Of a stretch of 64,000 bases of DNA, positions 1 through 9,096 are shown in pieces. The first letter of the stretch is position 1; the number at the start of each line of letters is the position of its first letter. The position numbers and the translations under genes are program-made. This DNA is from JAGNXB01 sp942490895 (GTDB taxonomy: Bacteria > Bacteroidota > Bacteroidia > Chitinophagales > Saprospiraceae). Location: NCBI GenBank assembly GCA_942490895.1, contig CALNZC010000073.1, forward strand, positions 12,040-76,039, given 5' to 3'. The notes under the pieces were generated by a model. That model was not told the DNA's origin, did no database searches, and saw nothing but the letters and a program-made list of their open reading frames with translations.

Positions 1-26
1 TGGAATCCTTATAGAATAATACTATT

Positions 27-407
27 TCAAAACCACAATTTCCCTCCAAACTCCGGATCACTATGATAATGAATGGTGATCTCCTCTCCCGGCTGGATAG
101 GCTTCAGGCATTTGAAAACGATATTCTCTTCCCCGAAATCCAACTCGATCTCCGCGTTGGGCTGGTCGTTGTGATTGTACAGTGAACCATAGCCCAGCGC
201 AATCGCACATTGTTGTCTTTTTTCACCCCACAGAAAATAATAGTCGTGTAAGGCTGTCTGATGGATGGCGGAAAGGTCGTGGTCAGGCAAGACGATGACC
301 GGACAGATCTCGATCACATCTCCAGGCTCTAGAGGCTCAGCGGTGAATACCCCACGACCTTTGTCGGTCGATTCGGCAATATATAATCCGGGAATATGCA
401 GACTCAT
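27..407 (-). CDS. Small SET-domain protein (putative lysine methyltransferase)
   Basis: A 126-residue protein that is little more than a SET domain. Visible motifs are GRGVFTAEPLEPGDVI near the N-terminus, NHNDQPNAE where SET enzymes carry the NHSxxPN segment that binds S-adenosylmethionine, and EEITIHY near the C-terminus, where the family places its active-site tyrosine. SET enzymes methylate lysines; the target here is unknown. I chose the ATG at 407 because it overlaps the TGA of the upstream EamA gene (ATGA, 404-407), which implies translational coupling. The longer in-frame start at 467 would lie well inside that gene. The C-terminus ends naturally at 27. Confidence 0.8.
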   Translation of the reverse strand: MSLHIPGLYIAESTDKGRGVFTAEPLEPGDVIEICPVIVLPDHDLSAIHQTALHDYYFLWGEKRQQCAIALGYGSLYNHNDQPNAEIELDFGEENIVFKCLKPIQPGEEITIHYHSDPEFGGKLWF

Positions 408-1288
408 TTTGATCGGGCGGTACGTACTCCGGCGAGGATCAGTACCAGACCTGCAAGATAGGTCCAATGCAGGGATTCACCATCCAGAATTCCCCAGCCT
501 ACAGCGACCAGGGGGATGAGATAACTGACCATGGAGCCAAAAATCTGGTCTGTTTTCTGAATGAGGTAGTAGAACAGGATGGAGGCGATCACCGTCCCGA
601 ATATGGCGAGGATGGCCACATATCCAAGGGAATATGCCGCGACCGGATCTGTTTGGAGCCGATACACAAAATCAGTACTGAAGAGGACTAATAATGCAGG
701 TATGCCCACGGTTGAAAACCCCAGACTGCCAATGGTCATGGAATCCAGATGCTGCAAGTGGGCTTTAACGGTATTGCCACTGATGGCATAGAAAAAGGTC
801 CCGCCCAGGGCGGCTAGTGCAAACCAACCGGTATTGCCCAATGTCCAATGGTTGACCTGACCGATAATAAGAAAGACACCGATCAGTCCCAGCAGGATTC
901 CCCACAACCAGGACCGACGAAAGATCAGCCCGAAAAAGAGCATACCGATGGCGAGGGTGAAAATGGGTGTGAGGGAGTTGAGCATTCCGGCAACTGCGGA
1001 AGAAATACGGGTTTGGGCCAGTGCAAATAAAAAGGCTGGAAAACCACTGCCCGCCCAACCAACAATCACCAGGTAGGGCCAATCCTTGCGTTTGACTTTA
1101 CGGGCATTCCGCAAAGCAAAGGGCAGCATCGCCAGAAAAGAAATACTCAGCCGAAGTCCGGCCACCTGGATGGGGTTATACGCATCCAGACCGCGTTTCA
1201 TCAAAATAAAAGAGCTACCCCAGATGATGCTCAGGACCCCCAGCAGGATCCAGGGAATAAAAGAAGGGCGTTCCGTCGTGTTCTGCAT
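404..1288 (-). CDS. EamA/DMT-family transporter
   Basis: A 294-residue protein, almost entirely hydrophobic, consistent with the ten-helix drug/metabolite transporter (EamA) fold made of two five-helix repeats. The first helix starts around residue 13 with WILLGVLSIIWGSSFILMKR, the usual N-terminal EamA signature. The family exports or imports small metabolites across the inner membrane; the substrate cannot be read from sequence. The only ATG that keeps the first helix lies at 1288, inside the loop of a strong hairpin (see 1264-1311). The gene runs into the SET gene with a 4-base overlap, so the two are probably co-transcribed and coupled. Confidence 0.85.
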   Translation of the reverse strand: MQNTTERPSFIPWILLGVLSIIWGSSFILMKRGLDAYNPIQVAGLRLSISFLAMLPFALRNARKVKRKDWPYLVIVGWAGSGFPAFLFALAQTRISSAVAGMLNSLTPIFTLAIGMLFFGLIFRRSWLWGILLGLIGVFLIIGQVNHWTLGNTGWFALAALGGTFFYAISGNTVKAHLQHLDSMTIGSLGFSTVGIPALLVLFSTDFVYRLQTDPVAAYSLGYVAILAIFGTVIASILFYYLIQKTDQIFGSMVSYLIPLVAVGWGILDGESLHWTYLAGLVLILAGVRTARSK

Positions 1289-1311
1289 AATGCTGTCGAC
1301 GGAACGCCCTT
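1264..1311 (-). promoter_or_regulatory. Long hairpin with the EamA start codon in its loop
   Basis: A perfect 15-bp inverted repeat (arms 1264-1278 and 1297-1311; core arm GGGCGTTCCGTCG) with an 18-nt loop, 1279-1296. The ATG of the EamA gene (1286-1288) lies in the loop. On the reverse strand the 3' arm is followed by a pyrimidine-rich stretch (CTTTTATT). The structure could be the intrinsic terminator of the upstream coiled-coil gene (stop at 1334), a translational control element, or both. The structure is seen in the sequence; the role is inference. Confidence 0.55.
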
Positions 1312-1333
1312 TTGTTCAAATAGTTGTTGGGTC

Positions 1334-2851
1334 CTAATCCTTTTTCTCCTCCTCAGCTACAGGTACGCTCTCTTCTTCAGTGAGTGCGTCTGCTTCAGCT
1401 TCGGCAGTGTCCTTGTTTTCTGCAACAGAGGGCTCCGCTTCGACAGGAGCTTCGACCACTTCTTCGGCCTCAGCAACTGCAGATTCAGTTGGAGATTCAA
1501 CGACCTCAGCAGGTTCAGCAACCACAGGTTCTGCTGGTGTTTCGACCACTTTTGCAGTCTCAACAACTGCAGGTTCAACTGATGGCTCCTCTGCCTTGGC
1601 GGCTTTAGGTGCTTTCGCAGCAGCCGCAGCCTCCTGGGCCTCAGCTACTGTTTCATTAGGATGGGTGATCTCGTGCGCGGCAGCTTCGAGTTTGTCAGCG
1701 ACATCCTCCAGCTCCTTGCTGGATTCTTCGATCTCCTTGGCAATCCGTTCCTTAACCGCTTGCTTGGCTTCCTCTACCTTTTTCTTCTCCTCCTCTTCAT
1801 TCAATTTTGACTTGATGGAGGTCATTCGCCGTTGCAGGTCTTCTTGTGTTTTGACCATATCCGCGAGCTTCTCCTTCTTGGAGTTGACTCGCTCGTTGAT
1901 CATATTAATCTTGGCCTGCCGGATTTGCATCTCGAGCTGGTTGTCACTATTATTGGCGCGTTTCTCTTCAAAATGAAGGTCTTTCTCATCCCGCTGGATG
2001 GATCTATTCATCTTGTCGATGGCGGACATCAGGCCTTGATAACGACGCTCCACCCGGGTGAAGGCATCCGCAGCACCACCGCCGGGTTTATTCCCAAACC
2101 GTTTTTCTTTGACCAGCTTGAAGGCCGCATCCATGCGCGTCCACAACTTGTTTCGATCATCACGGGTCAATTCCAGGTCGTGGTATTCACGCTGCAATTT
2201 TTTAAGATCCTCGAAAGTGTTGATCAAATGCTTGCCTTCTTCGATCTTGGCTTGAATAGCTTCCAAGCTCTCGTTGAATGTTTTGGCCACTTCGGCTGAT
2301 TGACGGCGGAAGTGATTGTCCGCAGCCTGCCGTAATTTCTTCATTTGATTGAACAGATCATTGGACTGCTCCCGCAACCCGGCGACATGCTCCCGAAAGA
2401 GGTTTCGCTCCCTGACCTGGCCCTGGACCTTATCCCAGAATGACTTCATTTCCTCCCAAAGAGGTTGAGAGAATTCCGTCATCTGATGAATTCGTTCCTG
2501 AAAGGAATCGAGCTCAGATTGGAAGGTCTTCTGCATTTTGTAGGAGAGTACCACGAAAGCCCACTCCGATTGTGCACGCTGGACGATATCGCCCCGTTCG
2601 ACCTTATACTCCTCGGGAATGAGGGTCTCGGTCATGGTCAACGGTTGGGTAATGGCCTGATGGCCCTCAGGAAATGCGACTTCTTTGTCGTCACGCCATT
2701 CATCCATCATCTGCTTGGTGAAGGCATCAGTGGCCTGTTCGGCAGTGAACACATAAAGTGTCACTTCATTCTTTTCGGGTAGTAATTGTAGCGCGAGCAA
2801 GACGCGATCATCGTTCGCGTTCGTGCCCCAAAGTACGAGCTTGGTCCTCAT
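1334..2851 (-). CDS. Coiled-coil protein with acidic Ala/Val/Glu repeat tail (function unknown)
   Basis: A 505-residue cytoplasmic protein without signal peptide or membrane segment. Residues 1-90 look globular (start MRTKLVLWGTNANDDRVLLA). About residues 95-390 are highly charged and helical, rich in E, K, R and Q with heptad-like spacing, so a long coiled coil is likely. The last ~100 residues are low complexity, with at least three copies of a ~15-residue acidic unit built around VVE-x-P and VAE-x-x-E. I recognise no catalytic motif. The middle part is reminiscent of the DUF349-type helical proteins, but I cannot establish that. It stands alone between asd and the EamA gene on the same strand. 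Confidence 0.7.
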   Translation of the reverse strand: MRTKLVLWGTNANDDRVLLALQLLPEKNEVTLYVFTAEQATDAFTKQMMDEWRDDKEVAFPEGHQAITQPLTMTETLIPEEYKVERGDIVQRAQSEWAFVVLSYKMQKTFQSELDSFQERIHQMTEFSQPLWEEMKSFWDKVQGQVRERNLFREHVAGLREQSNDLFNQMKKLRQAADNHFRRQSAEVAKTFNESLEAIQAKIEEGKHLINTFEDLKKLQREYHDLELTRDDRNKLWTRMDAAFKLVKEKRFGNKPGGGAADAFTRVERRYQGLMSAIDKMNRSIQRDEKDLHFEEKRANNSDNQLEMQIRQAKINMINERVNSKKEKLADMVKTQEDLQRRMTSIKSKLNEEEEKKKVEEAKQAVKERIAKEIEESSKELEDVADKLEAAAHEITHPNETVAEAQEAAAAAKAPKAAKAEEPSVEPAVVETAKVVETPAEPVVAEPAEVVESPTESAVAEAEEVVEAPVEAEPSVAENKDTAEAEADALTEEESVPVAEEEKKD

Positions 2852-2965
2852 GTATCAATCGGTTTTCAGTCTAACGCTGTGTAGGGATGTCCAAGTTAGG
2901 AACATTCAACAGGAGAATCAAGGGTTCGTCCAGGATCATGTTCCCACAAACATATTTACATTTCT

Positions 2966-3979
2966 TTAAACATGAATTGTGCCAACTAATTGGTGGCTGG
3001 CCAGAAATTCAGCAATCTGAACAGCATTCGTAGCCGCACCTTTTCGCAGGTTGTCGGATACGATCCAGCAATTCAATGTCTTTGGATTGGATTCATCTCT
3101 TCTCAAACGACCGACAAACACCTCATCCTTGTTCTGTGAGAGCAAAGGCATGGGATATTGATTTTCCGCCGGGTTGTCAACGACCGTGATTCCTGGTGTA
3201 TTGTCCAATAATTCACGCACCTCCGGAATGGTGAAATCCCGGTGAAAGCTCACGTTCACCGCTTCTGAATGGCCGCCTTGAACGGGAACCCGCACCGAGG
3301 TTGCTGTAATGCGGAGGTCAGCCTGTCCCAGGATCTTCCGGGTCTCATGGACCAGCTTCATCTCCTCCTTGGTGTAGTCATTCTCCAGGAAGGAATCACA
3401 ATGAGGTATGCAATTATTAAAGATGGGATAGTGGTATGCCATCTGGACCTCATCCAACTTGTACTCTTTGCGCTCCATCTCATACTGACGAACCGCTTTT
3501 ACGCCTGTACCGGTGATAGACTGGTAGGTAGACACGACAATGCGATCAATCCCATAAGCCTTGTGCAACGGAGCGAGGGCCATGACCATCTGAATGGTCG
3601 AACAATTGGGGTTGGCAATGATCTTGTCTTCTGGCGTTAATTCATGTGCATTGATCTCCGGAACAATGAGCTTTTTGGTTGGATCCATTCGCCAGGCAGA
3701 ACTATTGTCCACAACGGTGGTACCTGCTTCTGCAAAGCGAGGCGCCCATTCCAGCGAAACACTACCCCCCGCACTGAAGATGGCCAGGTCCGGACGTCTG
3801 CTGACGGCTTCTTCAAGACCGATGATGGTATGCTCTTCCCCTCGGAAGCTCACTTTTTTACCCACAGATCGCTCTGAAGCGACAGCCATATATTCAGAAA
3901 TCGGAAATCCTCTTTCCTCTAGCACCTTGTTCATCATTGTGCCAACCAATCCGGTTACACCGACAACCGCTACTTTCAT
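2966..3979 (-). CDS. asd: Aspartate-semialdehyde dehydrogenase
   Basis: A 337-residue enzyme that reduces aspartyl-4-phosphate to aspartate semialdehyde with NADPH, the branch point toward lysine/diaminopimelate, threonine and methionine. The Rossmann motif GVTGLVG lies at the N-terminus. The catalytic cysteine is in NPNCSTIQM at about residue 130, and the active-site histidine in VPVQGGHSEAVNV at about residue 240. Full length for the family. I chose MKVAVVG at 3979 as start because the Rossmann strand begins there; an ATG 15 bases upstream adds five residues of no evident use. Divergent from the lamin-tail gene at 4127. Confidence 0.95.
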   Translation of the reverse strand: MKVAVVGVTGLVGTMMNKVLEERGFPISEYMAVASERSVGKKVSFRGEEHTIIGLEEAVSRRPDLAIFSAGGSVSLEWAPRFAEAGTTVVDNSSAWRMDPTKKLIVPEINAHELTPEDKIIANPNCSTIQMVMALAPLHKAYGIDRIVVSTYQSITGTGVKAVRQYEMERKEYKLDEVQMAYHYPIFNNCIPHCDSFLENDYTKEEMKLVHETRKILGQADLRITATSVRVPVQGGHSEAVNVSFHRDFTIPEVRELLDNTPGITVVDNPAENQYPMPLLSQNKDEVFVGRLRRDESNPKTLNCWIVSDNLRKGAATNAVQIAEFLASHQLVGTIHV

Positions 3980-4126
3980 GGATGTAATTTTCAATAAAGA
4001 TACTCGTGATCAACAAAACAGGAGTATAGACTCTGTTTCTGGTTCTTAGCGAACAGGGCTGTACCTTGGTCACCTTCCGTAAAAAACAACGTCCCATTGC
4101 CCGTGGGATTGTTTAATTTAGAGACA

Positions 4127-6730
4127 ATGTTGCGATCCTTCCTCCTCCTTTCCCTTCTGATGACAGCCGTTGGACTATCTGCCCAATGGTCTGATGATTT
4201 TTCGGATGGTGATCTGGTCAACGGGACAGCCTGGCTGGGAAATGTGACGGATTTTGTGGTCAACCCTGTACTAGAGTTGCAGCTGATGGCGCCTCAAGCC
4301 GGTTCATCACAGCTGTATACCCTCCAAAACATCCCCGATAGTGCGGTTTGGACTTTCTACTTTCGCCTTGATTTTTCACCCTCTACCAGCAATGCTCTCA
4401 AACTGATCCTCCAGGCCGATCAACCCGATCTGGCCACTGCCAATGGCTATATGTTGGACATCGGAGAGACCGGAAGCCTGGATGCCCTTCGCCTTTATCG
4501 CCTGGATGCGGGTACCCCGGTACTGCTGGCCACGGGCACGCTCGGGGCCTTGGGGGGCGCAACAGCCATTTGCAGAGGTAGAGTCTCCCGGACCAGCACC
4601 GGTCAGTGGACCCTGGATGCAGACTATATGGGTGGGCAAAATCTCCAGCCGGACCTCTTTGCCCAGGACAACACTTATGCCGGACTCACCAACGGTGTTT
4701 TTGGACCGGTTTGTATCTATACGGCTACCCGGACGGACAAATTCTTTTTTGATGATTTTCGCATCGAGGCCCCTGTGCCCGATCTGACCCCACCGGCCAT
4801 CACCGGCGTGGAGGTTATCGATGGGCAGGAGATCACCGTGACTTTTTCTGAACCAATCCGGGAGGCAGAAGCGACGGATCCTGCCAATTTCTTCCTGGCA
4901 CCAGACTTGGGGATACCCGCTCTGGCAGAATGGTCAGATGCACAACCAGCAGAAGTACGGCTGGTGTGGACCAACAGTATGACCACACTGACGAGTTACC
5001 AGCTGGAGGCCTATTCCATGACAGATACTGCAGGCAATACTGTGGATACACTGCGTGTTGACTTTCCTTATCTCAACGCCAGGAAGCCCCTCACTAGTGA
5101 AGTGGTGATCAATGAAATTATGGCCGACCCCACACCAGCCTTAGCATTGCCAGAAGTGGAGTTTGTCGAAATCCACAACACAACGAATGAGATTCTGGAT
5201 CTGGCCAATCTGAAACTGACCACGACCTCCTCCTCGGGCACCCTTCCCGATCATCTTATGCTCCCCAACAGTTTTCTGATCCTGACCCGGGAAGCAGATG
5301 CATCGTTTTTTTCTGGTTTCGGTGATGTCTTGGGCGTGCCCGGATTTCCAGCACTGACAAATGATGGATCAAGGCTTCGCTTGGTTGGATCATCCGGAGA
5401 CATCCTGGATGAAGTGAATTATCTGGATGATTGGCACACCAGTACCTCCAAACGGGATGGCGGTTGGTCACTTGAACTCATTGATCCATCCAGACGATGT
5501 GATCTCCAGGGGAATTGGTCCAGCAGTATCAACCCGGCCGGAGGAACACCCGGTCAGATCAACAGTATCTACCAATCCATGCCGGATACGACAGGCCCCA
5601 GGTTGCTACAGGTCTGGCCAGAAACATCAAGCCGCCTGATCCTGGATTTTGATGAATGGGTGGATTCAGATCCTCAACCAGGCTGGTTCGAGATCAATCC
5701 CCAAATCCAGATCGCTCAGGCGACTCGACTTTCCAACGGATTTCAGGTGCAACTGGATCTAGCCACGCCCCTCCAACCCGAGACGTATTATCAGGTGAAG
5801 ACCCTTCCAGAACTTCAGGATTGTCAGGGTAATCGTTCCAACCGGGTATGGTCAAATGGAGCAGTGATTCCAGAGCAACCTGAACCGGGTGATATCCTGA
5901 TCAACGAGATCCTCTTCGATCCACCCGTGGGTGGGTCAGATTTCATCGAATTGGTCAATATCTCTTCCAAATACCTGTCTCTAGAACAGGTGTTGATCGG
6001 CAATCTTCAACCGGGAAAAGAAGAGGTCAAACCACTGAATCTTAAAGCACTCTTTTTGCCAGGCGATCATATTGTCCTGACATCGGATACCACATTTGTG
6101 CGTTCGACCTGGCCAGCCACCAGTGCCCAGCGCATTTTTCAAGTGATCATTCCGGCATTGGCCAACGATCTGGGCAATGTGACTGTCTTTCATCAAAATG
6201 GTCCCGACCTCATCCTGTTAGACCAGTTTGATTACACCGATGACATGCATCATCCGCTCCTGGATGATCCGGAAGGGGTGAGTCTGGAACGGGTCAGCTA
6301 TACCCAACCCTCCAATCTGGCAGCCAATTGGCAATCAGCGGCAGAGGATGTCGGATTTGGGACACCCACCCTGGTGAATTCACAGTTTCGATCGTTGACT
6401 ATGGATCCCGGTGACGGGTTTTCGCTCGAATCCAAGATCTTTTCTCCGGATGGTGATGGATGGCAGGATGCCTTGATCATTCGATATCTATTAGAAGAAT
6501 CCGGACAGATCCTGAACCTCAAAGTGTTTGATCGGGAGGGACGGTTTATTACGGATGTGGCCAACACCCAATACCTTGGACGTGAAGGATTCCTCGTGTG
6601 GAATGGTGAGAATGAGGATGGGCAGGCTGTTGGACCGGGCATCTATGTGCTGTGGTTTGAACGGTATCAGTTGAGCGGCCAGGTGGACCACTTTAAAAAG
6701 ACGGCTGTCCTGGCGCTGCCACTGGAATGA
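4127..6730 (+). CDS. Secreted lamin-tail-domain protein with FlgD-like C-terminus
   Basis: An 867-residue exported protein. The N-terminus MLRSFLLLSLLMTAVGLSA is a clear signal peptide, which decides the start at 4127 over an in-frame ATG at 4097. Residues ~30-220 look like a concanavalin/jelly-roll beta domain, followed by an Ig-like segment (PPAITGVEVIDGQEITVTF). Two lamin-tail domains follow at ~322-430 (VVINEIMADP, EFVEIHNTT) and ~587-700 (ILINEILFDP, DFIELVN). The C-terminal ~90 residues (SPDGDGWQDAL, GPGIYVLWFERY) resemble the FlgD Ig-like or gliding-motility C-terminal domains used in type IX secretion. Probably a cell-surface or extracellular protein; ligand unknown. Confidence 0.85.
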   Translation: MLRSFLLLSLLMTAVGLSAQWSDDFSDGDLVNGTAWLGNVTDFVVNPVLELQLMAPQAGSSQLYTLQNIPDSAVWTFYFRLDFSPSTSNALKLILQADQPDLATANGYMLDIGETGSLDALRLYRLDAGTPVLLATGTLGALGGATAICRGRVSRTSTGQWTLDADYMGGQNLQPDLFAQDNTYAGLTNGVFGPVCIYTATRTDKFFFDDFRIEAPVPDLTPPAITGVEVIDGQEITVTFSEPIREAEATDPANFFLAPDLGIPALAEWSDAQPAEVRLVWTNSMTTLTSYQLEAYSMTDTAGNTVDTLRVDFPYLNARKPLTSEVVINEIMADPTPALALPEVEFVEIHNTTNEILDLANLKLTTTSSSGTLPDHLMLPNSFLILTREADASFFSGFGDVLGVPGFPALTNDGSRLRLVGSSGDILDEVNYLDDWHTSTSKRDGGWSLELIDPSRRCDLQGNWSSSINPAGGTPGQINSIYQSMPDTTGPRLLQVWPETSSRLILDFDEWVDSDPQPGWFEINPQIQIAQATRLSNGFQVQLDLATPLQPETYYQVKTLPELQDCQGNRSNRVWSNGAVIPEQPEPGDILINEILFDPPVGGSDFIELVNISSKYLSLEQVLIGNLQPGKEEVKPLNLKALFLPGDHIVLTSDTTFVRSTWPATSAQRIFQVIIPALANDLGNVTVFHQNGPDLILLDQFDYTDDMHHPLLDDPEGVSLERVSYTQPSNLAANWQSAAEDVGFGTPTLVNSQFRSLTMDPGDGFSLESKIFSPDGDGWQDALIIRYLLEESGQILNLKVFDREGRFITDVANTQYLGREGFLVWNGENEDGQAVGPGIYVLWFERYQLSGQVDHFKKTAVLALPLE

Positions 6731-6740
6731 CCATCTGGAT

Positions 6741-6748
6741 TACCTTTG
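6741..6748 (+). promoter_or_regulatory. Candidate -7 promoter box TACCTTTG
   Basis: An exact TAnnTTTG match ends 7 nt before the ATG at 6756. This is the Bacteroidota housekeeping -7 consensus. No good TTG sits 19-21 nt upstream, so the call rests on the -7 box and on the same arrangement recurring elsewhere in the window. Confidence 0.45.
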
Positions 6749-6755
6749 TCCACAT

Positions 6756-7679
6756 ATGAAGGTTTTCAGTCATAGAAGTATCATTAACCTGTTGGGCCTG
6801 GGAATCATCCTGGGTGCCCTGTTTTGCATCTTTCCCCCGGAGATGCTCATCTTTCGGCGATGGGCAGCATATGCAGGACAGATCATGATCGGTTATGTCG
6901 CATTGGGATTATTATTTCTCTTCATCAGACAGGATCGCCTCACTTTCGTCTGCTTTTTTAGTGCAGCACTCCTCGCCCTGTTCATTAAAACAAGTTCTAA
7001 TCCAGGCTTGCGACTAGAGGCTCGAACCAGTTCACCGACGATCGAGGTGGCACAACTCGACCTGGCTGGTTTGGTCAATCCCTATCGCCAACTGTCCATA
7101 TTGATGAACCGACCTGCGGACCTTCTGATCCTTCAATCCCTGGATCTGTTTGCTGTAGAGCAGCTGAAGGATAGCTTGTTGACTGATTATCCGTTTCAGT
7201 TCGGGACCAACCACATGGATCAGGCATTATGGGTCTTCTCTCGATGGCCGATGGCGACTCAATTTTTGAGTGATGATCCAGAACCACCTGAGGTTGCCGG
7301 CGTGATGTACATTCCGGAGTTGAAGGATACCCTGGAGTTTATTGCCACCTATATGTATCCCGCTTTTACACGAGCCGATATTCAGACTCAACAGGCTCAT
7401 TTGCTACTGAATCAAAACCTCATCCTCGAGCGCCGCCATCCGATCCTGATGATCGGCCAATTCAATGAAGTGAGCTGGGCACCGGATATCCGGGCCTTTC
7501 GGCAGGCCAGCCAGCTGAAGGACAGCCGAAGAGGTTTTTTACCAGGATTGAAAGACATTCTGGATAAACCCACCGATCATATCTTTTACAGCGAGGAATT
7601 ATCCTGTATATCCTTTCAGAACCAGGTTGATTCCACGGGTCGGTTTCTGGGTATATCGGGCACATATCAATGGAAATGA
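6756..7679 (+). CDS. Endonuclease/exonuclease/phosphatase-like membrane protein, probably catalytically dead
   Basis: A 307-residue protein with three predicted N-terminal membrane helices (to about residue 88) and a domain whose layout follows the EEP superfamily. The family's LQE segment reads LLILQSLD, the GDxN loop reads MIGQFNEVSWAPD, and a DSRRGF segment and DHIFYSEEL follow. Four usual catalytic positions look substituted: Glu to Ser in LQE, His to Tyr in ATYMYP, Asp to Gln in GDxN, and the final SDH to SGT. I infer a membrane-anchored pseudoenzyme, perhaps a binding protein. Its stop codon overlaps the start of the lipid kinase gene downstream (7676-7679), so the two are coupled. Confidence 0.65.
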   Translation: MKVFSHRSIINLLGLGIILGALFCIFPPEMLIFRRWAAYAGQIMIGYVALGLLFLFIRQDRLTFVCFFSAALLALFIKTSSNPGLRLEARTSSPTIEVAQLDLAGLVNPYRQLSILMNRPADLLILQSLDLFAVEQLKDSLLTDYPFQFGTNHMDQALWVFSRWPMATQFLSDDPEPPEVAGVMYIPELKDTLEFIATYMYPAFTRADIQTQQAHLLLNQNLILERRHPILMIGQFNEVSWAPDIRAFRQASQLKDSRRGFLPGLKDILDKPTDHIFYSEELSCISFQNQVDSTGRFLGISGTYQWK

Positions 7680-8038
7680 CTCCACATCCCTATTCCTTCA
7701 TCCATCGCCTGAAATGCGCCTGGCACGGCATCTGCCAAGCGGCAATACACGAGCGGCATTTTAAAGTCCATCTGATCCTTTTTATACTCGTTGTTTTCGC
7801 CGGCTGCCTGACCGGACTGGCCTCCTGGGAATGGGTGGCGATATTCGGGGTCAGTGGTTTGGTGCTGGCATTGGAACTGGTCAATGCCGCTCTGGAACAG
7901 ACTCTGGATCATATTCACCCAGCTCAACATCCGAGCGTTGGTCTGGCCAAGGACATGGCCGCCGGGGCCGTTCTGGTCGCCGCAGGTATGGCCATCCTGA
8001 TCGCCCTGTTCATCTTTATTCCCCATTGGTTGGCATAA
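7676..8038 (+). CDS. dgkA: Diacylglycerol/undecaprenol kinase family protein
   Basis: A 120-residue integral membrane kinase of the small DgkA family, with three hydrophobic helices. Family signatures are LELVNAALE (the ExxNTAxE catalytic region) and LAKDMAAGAVLV. Such enzymes phosphorylate diacylglycerol or, in many bacteria, undecaprenol at the inner membrane to recycle lipid carriers for cell-wall synthesis; sequence alone does not separate the two substrates. The ATG at 7676 overlaps the preceding TGA (ATGA); an ATG at 7670 would add two residues. The coupling to a degenerate EEP-like membrane protein is notable. Confidence 0.85.
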   Translation: MTPHPYSFIHRLKCAWHGICQAAIHERHFKVHLILFILVVFAGCLTGLASWEWVAIFGVSGLVLALELVNAALEQTLDHIHPAQHPSVGLAKDMAAGAVLVAAGMAILIALFIFIPHWLA

Positions 8039-8235
8039 CTTCTGTATCCTTCATCGGTCTTCTTCGTATACCCTGGTCTGACCCTTGCTTCGGCTGGCTC
8101 ATTTTATAAATGGACCTCCCTCAAGAGTAAGTCAGACTTGTGGCATCAAAATTGGTCAAAACCTTTATGGTGCTTCGATTTAGACCTGAATACTCTTTGG
8201 GTTTTCATGGAATTGAGCGGAAAAAGTTGTAAATT

Positions 8236-9000
8236 ATGTGGGTGAAAACGCCACTTGTATTGATCGCATTTATTCTGATTCAGATCGGCTGGTCATTCGA
8301 TGTGTGCGGTCAAGCCATGCCCACTTCTCTCACACGTAAATATCAGCGGGATGCGGCCCGGTTGGCCCTGCGTCTTTCCGGAACGGATGATGAATTGCGC
8401 TATGCCGCAGTGACGCTGCCCAATCGGGAAGTGGGTCAGATCTTCCAAATGCTCAAATCTGCTTATGAGCAATTGCCGGCGGTTCGGGATTTGAGCAAGT
8501 GCCATATTCACACCAGTTCTTTTCCGCCTATCGATCAATTACAGGTCATTTATAGAAAGGATGCTCCCTGGGCGCGTTCTCTGAATCAAGGTGCCCTGCA
8601 GATTGATCACCCGGCCATCAATGAACTGTTGACCAGTTATAATCTGGTCATCGACCGGGTCAATCGATGGACCGAATCCGAAAATGCGCTCACCCTTCGG
8701 GCCAGACGTCCGATGAATATCCTGGCTTTAGGAAATGAATTTCAAACCATTCAGGGTGTAACGGGTGTCGATGTTCGGGAGGGGTTTTTACAGTCCAACG
8801 ATATTCAGATTGTACCCACCGCTCGTGGTTATGAATTCCGGTACACGTTACGCTACAATGGCTTATCCAGTGGCGAGCACTATTGGCGGGTAGAGGTCAC
8901 CCATCAGCTGAAAGCCACACTTCTCCAGGAAGGCGGCGATCCGATTCCAGATTGGGTCCGATGCGCTATGGAAGCACCCATTCAGGCGGCTACCTGGTAG
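8236..9000 (+). CDS. Exported protein of unknown function
   Basis: A 254-residue protein with an N-terminal hydrophobic stretch (VLIAFILIQIGWSF) typical of a signal peptide or anchor, probably cleaved near residue 25. The remainder is soluble, mixed alpha/beta, with no motif I recognise. One cysteine (AKCHIH-like region near residue 90, reading SKCHIH) and one near the C-terminus (VRCAM) could pair after export. It has its own ~200-base upstream region, in which I see no clear terminator or -7 box, and is followed by a 96-base gap to the TonB-domain lipoprotein. Confidence 0.65.
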   Translation: MWVKTPLVLIAFILIQIGWSFDVCGQAMPTSLTRKYQRDAARLALRLSGTDDELRYAAVTLPNREVGQIFQMLKSAYEQLPAVRDLSKCHIHTSSFPPIDQLQVIYRKDAPWARSLNQGALQIDHPAINELLTSYNLVIDRVNRWTESENALTLRARRPMNILALGNEFQTIQGVTGVDVREGFLQSNDIQIVPTARGYEFRYTLRYNGLSSGEHYWRVEVTHQLKATLLQEGGDPIPDWVRCAMEAPIQAATW

Positions 9001-9096
9001 TCGAGGAGACACCTCGTTTCGATTAATTACGCTGATCAGCGACATTTTTCTCTCTTTTCTGTGAATATCTCATGGAGGCCTGCGATTTTTGCGGTC

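Noticed and set aside
1380..1976. Long Ser/Ala/Thr-rich frame on the plus strand
   Set aside because: It is the complement of the low-complexity tail of the coiled-coil gene, whose frame has the better start and context.
2852..2965. Search for a terminator after asd's upstream neighbour
   Set aside because: No stable hairpin with a T run is visible in this gap.
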